64,000 bases of DNA from Casuarina equisetifolia (Eukaryota > Streptophyta > Magnoliopsida > Fagales > Casuarinaceae). The stretch lies in the NCBI GenBank assembly GCA_028551475.1, contig CM052360.1, forward strand, positions 9,226,501 to 9,290,500, written 5' to 3'. The translations under genes were made by a program, and so were the position numbers. The notes beneath the pieces were generated by a model. That model saw only the letters and a program-made list of their open reading frames with translations. It was not told the DNA's origin and searched no databases. Below, in pieces: positions 59,098-64,000 of this stretch. Position 1 is the first letter of the stretch; the number at the start of each line of letters is the position of its first letter.

Positions 59098-59281
59098 ATG
59101 TGGCGGACGAAGATGGTGCTGAAGCGGTCGAGGAGAAAGGCAGTCGCCGACCGACCTTCTCCAAGAGTTAGAACGTTTTGATGAAGAAGGCACGCGAGCT
59201 TTCCGTCCTCTGCGATGTCGAGGCCGCGCTCCTCATCCCTTCCAGCAGCGGCAAGCTCTACGAGTTCTGTAGAGGAAACAG
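59098..59281 (+). pseudogene. MADS-box gene, third copy: exon 1 (MADS domain), broken
   Basis: ATG at 59,098. The first nine codons are open here (Lys at codon 9 kept), but the same base is missing after 59,127 as in the middle copy. In the shifted frame TAG occurs at 59,169-59,171 inside the SKRRN helix. The rest reads [34 protein letters not shown]. Length 184 nt, phase 2, followed by GCAAGG (GC donor). Substitutions shared with the middle copy (Trp at position 2, Thr at 4, Val at 7, Pro for the ALLIF Phe) show common descent from an already mutated exon. Remaining exons lie beyond the right edge. Confidence 0.88.
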
Positions 59282-61500
59282 GCAAGGCGCTTTTCTTTGT
59301 CTATAGGTTCATTTTTTTCATGCTTCAGTTGCACCCGAAAATTAGTTCATTTTTTTCCACTGCATTTCTCGTTTAATGGCGTGTTTGAATTCACTAGTTT
59401 GTCTTAAAAAAAAAAAACCTTTTTTACGTTAGCAGTTCCATATTATATCCATGATTTCATTTTATGAGTGGTGCTGATGTTAGCTTATTGTTTGTTTGTT
59501 GATAACTTCTTGTTAGTGTACTCCCAAGGAATACGACCCCTACGTGTCTTTGTTACGACCATGTTTCTCTGTCTCCAACTAGTCTCATTTAATTTGTTAC
59601 TGTACTCTTCGTGTCTTTGCTGCGACCTTGAAGCGTATCTAGGACAGGTGGCGGCCTACCGCATCTGGCAGTTGGTCCACCGTCTATTAGACTGATGAGT
59701 TTGGGTTGACTTATGACGAGACCAATCCCTACACCGCATTTGTACTATATCATTCAATAGCTAATAAGAAAACCAATCCCAAGACAAGTCCATGGCCTTC
59801 GTAGTTTCAGTTTTAAAGAAAATTCAAGCATCAATACCTCTACCTCGGTCAAAGCAATAAATGATTGGATGAACTTCGTAGTTGTGGTGAGATAGAAGTA
59901 AATCAACAATAGTGATGAATGAATAGGGATTGTGTTAGTGTATTAGATTACAAAATTTACGAGGGCCATAAAGATAAAAAGACAGAGACTTGAACGTCAA
60001 TTAAAGAAAATAAGAGGGTCTGTTTGATCCTTGTTCATATTAAAACTATCAATTATACTAATACTTATATTTGATAATGACTACTAGTCATAAGTAATAT
60101 ACGACAATGAAATCACTCTAGAAGTGTTAGTTGGTTGTGTTGGTGTTATCAAATGGATTAATTCACTTGCTTTTGTTACTTTAGTTGATTAAATATCAAA
60201 ACCTTCTTACTTTAAAGTATACTACTAGGACTAATAAACTTGTTTATCTTCTTTTATTTAGCAAATAAGTAAAACTTAAGCCTACCTTTGACACTTGAGT
60301 TATAATTTATGTTGAAACTTAAGTATTTGATGGACATTTATAAATAGACTTCTGAAGCTAAGATCTCATATGTAAATTAAATGTTCCTAGAATTGTGCTT
60401 GTAAAGTATGACTTGAGCTAATGTAAAACTTCTTTTAGAGTCACTATTTGGTTAAGTTCACTATTAAATGAGTTATATAGTTGTAATGACATTGTCAAAA
60501 AAATCAAGATAAGTGGAGTGAAAGGCTCATCCAGAAAATGTCTAAAGCTTGGACTTTTTAACTTTAAAACTTGTATAAAAGATGTGAAGTATTTAAAAAT
60601 AGAAATATCAAAGGATTCAAAGTTAGTATATGTATATAATTTAAACTTGTCATGCAACATGAATCTAATCTTTTGTTCCTTAGCATAGGTTTATTATTTG
60701 ATTTATTGACAATTGAAATAGTTATCATCCTTAAGAGTTAGAAACAAGAAAGGTTGTATAGGCAAAGAAGGATGTTAATGACACAAATGGAATGGGATTT
60801 CTTAACACATACTTCAACTAGTTTACATTTCGTCCCTTTTTGGGTTTTGTTGATCTACGTAATAACAAACAACAACGTGTGGCCTGCAACGGTCCAAGTT
60901 TCGGTTAAATTTCAAGCGAAGGATCAAGTAATGGGCGAGATGAACTAAGGCAGAAATTGTTATCAAATTCACATGTTGGATTTCGGTTTCTTACCAATTT
61001 TCATTGAATGAAAGTAAAACACTGAAATGGATTGATAGAGGATTTGTTTGAGGGAACCCAAGACCTCCAATATTGGTTACAAGTTTGTTTTTGCGAGAAA
61101 GATGCCAAAAACAAGGCCTCTTCCAACCTTCCATAACTCCCCCCTCCCCCTCCCCCATAAGGAAAAAGAAAAAAGAAAAAAAACTTTTCTACCTATAACC
61201 AGTGAATATCCATTCACTTATTCTGCCGCCTAATGGCAAAACACACTAAGAGAACAAACAAAATGACTCCTATCTTAATCTCCCACGTGTGTTGGCCATG
61301 ACCATGTGCACCTCAACTAGAGGCTGAATTAGTTGACTGTTGCATCCTACCCTCCTTAACAGCAACCTTGTCCCCGAGGTTGAAGAATGAAAGTCTTTCT
61401 TCAAATTGTTCAGCATCAACTGAAGTTGCTTCCTCCACTAGTAATCCTTGTCAATGCACTAGAGACCAGCTCTATTCTTCCTAATACGCTGCACTAAGAT
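59282..61500 (+). other. Intron 1 of third MADS copy
   Basis: Collinear with 20,282-21,278 and then, across the empty copia target TAGTT at 60,182-60,186, with 24,506-26,450. No coding signal. A C-rich run (CCCCCTCCCCCTCCCCC, about 61,140-61,157) is local to this copy. Confidence 0.65.
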
Positions 61501-64000
61501 AGCTTATGATTAAGGATTGAGAACATTTTCATTGTCTAGATAAGAAGGGAGATCAGGTTGGACTTGAATATGAACCTTATGACCTTTTTCAGCGCTGACA
61601 CATTGAATCCTTTGTCTAGAGCTCCCTATCCACCATCTGAACAGCAGAATACCCTAGTAAGTAAGAGAGAAGTGTAGGTGGTGACCTTCCATACATCACT
61701 TCATAAGGGAATTTATTGGTAACTCCATGAGTGTTGATATTGTAACAAAACTCAACTCATGAAAGCCACTTAATTCGTTCTTTTTTATGGTCAAAAGTGT
61801 AAGATTTTATTCACTCACTCATATTGCTCATTGGTTTATGGTTGATTTTTAGTGGAGAAATTGAATTTTGTACCTTGCCTCTCAAATTACTAATTCTTGG
61901 TCAAGAAATATGCTATGAGGAATACCATAGAGCCTAAAAATGTTTCCAAAATAATAATAAATAAATAAATAAATTTGTGGCACTCTAACAAAAACATATG
62001 GATGTGCCAAAGCAATAAAATGAGTGAGCTTTGTCTATCAACTATCACCATAATCGCTTGCTCACCCTTTAAAAATGGCAACCCTTAAATGAAGTCTATA
62101 GTTATATTCTCCCAAATCAAATAATTTCATCCCTTAACAAATTGAATAATTGGTTGCTTCATGTTGATCTTGTAAAATATTGCATTTGCTTGTTGGAAAG
62201 TCTTATAATGACCTTCACATGTAGCTCCATGTAGCTATTAGAGAATGACTTCAATAAATGTAGAATCCTTGCTAATACAATCTTGTGTAAGTAAAGCAAA
62301 ATATCATTCTTGTATTACTTGTCTCTCACTTCCCCTGTGCTCAATATACTCATAATTTCTTGTGCTTCCACGTTGTTGGTAACCTTTACTTGGATAGGGT
62401 CTACTTTCACCTTTTTCCATACTAACATAATTCTGCACTATCTCATTTTTCTTTTCATTACTAATCAATGAGTTGTCCTTCTCTACACCTTCTTGCATGT
62501 GCTTTTCTCATTCCAACTCACAAGAACAATCATTATACACATCCTCATCTTCATTACACACTTGCGATTCTATAAAATCTCTTAGAAATCCTACAAAAGG
62601 TTCTGATAGTACTTTAACCTACTAGTCTTCCTCTTTTCTAGATAATGCATTAGTAGCTAAATTTTCTTTTTCAGGTTTGTATTGTATTTGAAGGTCATAG
62701 CCTATTAACTCAATCAACTAGGACTACTAAGCTGATCTTGTAATCTTTTGATTCCAAAGGTGTTGAAGGCTTTTCTAGTCAGTCTTCACTATAAACTTTT
62801 CTCCTAACAAGTATTGATGTCATTCTTTCACACAAGCATCAATGCTAGTAACTATTTTTTCATAATTAGAGAGTAATAGATTGTTACCTTTAACATGCTG
62901 AAATATGCCAACAGCTTGTGTCAATACAACTTGCACTTCCCACCCATTAGCATCACATGACTATAAATGGGATATAAAATTCTAGTAGTCTCACTATTGG
63001 TACTTTTGTCATAGCCCACTTTAGATCAATAAAATACTTTTCTTCTTCATTATCCCACATAAATCCATTCTTCTTAAGTAGCTTAGTCAAAGTGGTAGCT
63101 ATGATCCCATAATTTCTTATGAACTTATGATAATACCTCATAGCCTTAGAAAACCTCTCAATGCCTTGATTGTTTTTTGTGCTAGCCAATCCACCATTGT
63201 TGCCATTTTATCTAATTCTAATGCCAAACCTTGTCCAAAAATCACATGCCCCAAGTAACTAACTTCCAATAGTCCAAAAACACACTTTACTTTCTTAGAC
63301 ATAGAGCTAATTCACCTTTAACATATCAATACCAACTGCACATATTTTCAATCATCCTCTAGTGTTCTCCTATAGTCCAAAACAAAACAAACCTTTCCAA
63401 AAGCTCCTTGAGCACACTATTCATTAAACTTTGGAAGGTAGAAGACACATTACATAAACCAAACGGCATAACCAAAAATTCTTAACACCTTTGGGGTTTA
63501 GAATGCCATCTTCATTATATCCTTGGGATACATCCTAATTTCGTGATATCTTGATCCTAAATCCAGCATTGTGAAGATTTAATAGCTATCTAATAGGGAT
63601 AGGAAATTATCCTTAATAGTTTCCTTATTCAAAGAGTGATCATCAACACACATTCTTCATGAATCATCATTCTTCCTTACCTAGAAAAGGGGGATGAAAA
63701 AGGATTGTTACCACTCCTTATCACCTCTTCCTCCAATAATTCTTATAGTATTTTTCAATCTATTACTTCTACGGATAGGGGTAACATTGGGCTATTAATT
63801 ATGACTTTAGATTCATCCATTAGCACAATCTAGTGGTCATGAGACCTCTGAGGTGGTAATTGATGTGTCTTTTGAAACAACTCCACCTAGAGATTTTGTT
63901 TTTGGAACAACTTAGCAAACTTAACACCTTCCACTATTTTATTTTAGATAGCTTATCCCTAAATAGCTCCACTATTTTCCTTTCCAACATAAATGATATA
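61500..64000 (-). mobile_element. Ty3/gypsy remnant, unit B, cut by the window edge
   Basis: Paralogue of 26,500-29,047. On the minus strand 63,189-62,953 gives YYHKFIRNYGIIATTLTKLL and KKNGFMWDNEEEKYFIDLKW (RNase H). About 62,090-62,040 gives the VIMVIVDRQS integrase block, and 61,600-61,740 the CYN...YEVMYGRSPPTLL end. The protease region begins at 64,000. It carries many lesions, some different from those of unit A. Confidence 0.88.

Overview
The window is nuclear DNA of a plant, most likely a woody or long-intron eudicot. It is AT-rich, it is filled with Ty1/copia, Ty3/gypsy, LINE and SINE debris, and the only host gene it contains is an intron-split MIKC-type MADS-box gene. Nothing prokaryotic is present. 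The species cannot be named from sequence alone.

The host content is a broken tandem array of one MADS-box gene, all on the + strand. Exon-sized islands with correct sizes, phases and mostly correct splice sites were found by eye. The 3' half of an upstream copy holds a 42-nt K-box exon at 6,617-6,658, a second 42-nt exon at 8,031-8,072 and the last exon at 8,185-8,382. A middle copy has its MADS exon 1 at 20,098-20,281, a K-box exon at 48,636-48,738, the two short exons at 49,673-49,714 and 52,950-52,989, and its last exon at 53,105-53,266; it is about 33 kb long because its introns are full of retroelements. The exon 1 of a third copy lies at 59,098-59,281. The protein motifs fit the FLC-like clade best. 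Both exon 1 copies share a 1-nt deletion and several substitutions, then carry different stop codons, so the gene appears to have died before it was duplicated.

Around the exons, about 6.4-29.0 kb (unit A) and about 49.4-64 kb (unit B) are collinear paralogues. A short third fragment (C) lies at 34.39-34.63 plus 41.68-41.8 kb. Elements shared by A and B, such as a dead Ty3/gypsy copy at 26.5-29.96 and 61.5-64 kb, predate the duplication. Elements in only one unit came later, and the other unit often preserves the empty site.

Mobile elements, left to right: a 5'-truncated Ty1/copia element on the minus strand (1.46-6.36 kb); three solo LTRs of one family, each with a perfect 5-bp target duplication (14,348-15,593; 30,737-32,032; 51,395-52,694); a 62-bp SINE fragment (19,096-19,157); an internally deleted copia element with intact ends (21,284-24,505); the gypsy remnant; a copia remnant split by a solo LTR (about 30.0-32.95 kb); a gag-only (TR-GAG-like) LTR array whose two outer LTRs face each other in opposite orientations (34,635-41,675); a full-length copia element with both LTRs (42,621-47,775); LINE 3' ends (54.2-55.9 kb and elsewhere); and the second gypsy copy running off the right edge.

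No intact protein-coding gene was found. The most interesting structures are the pseudogene array, which can be dated by presence/absence of insertions, and the gag-only array with inverted terminal LTRs.
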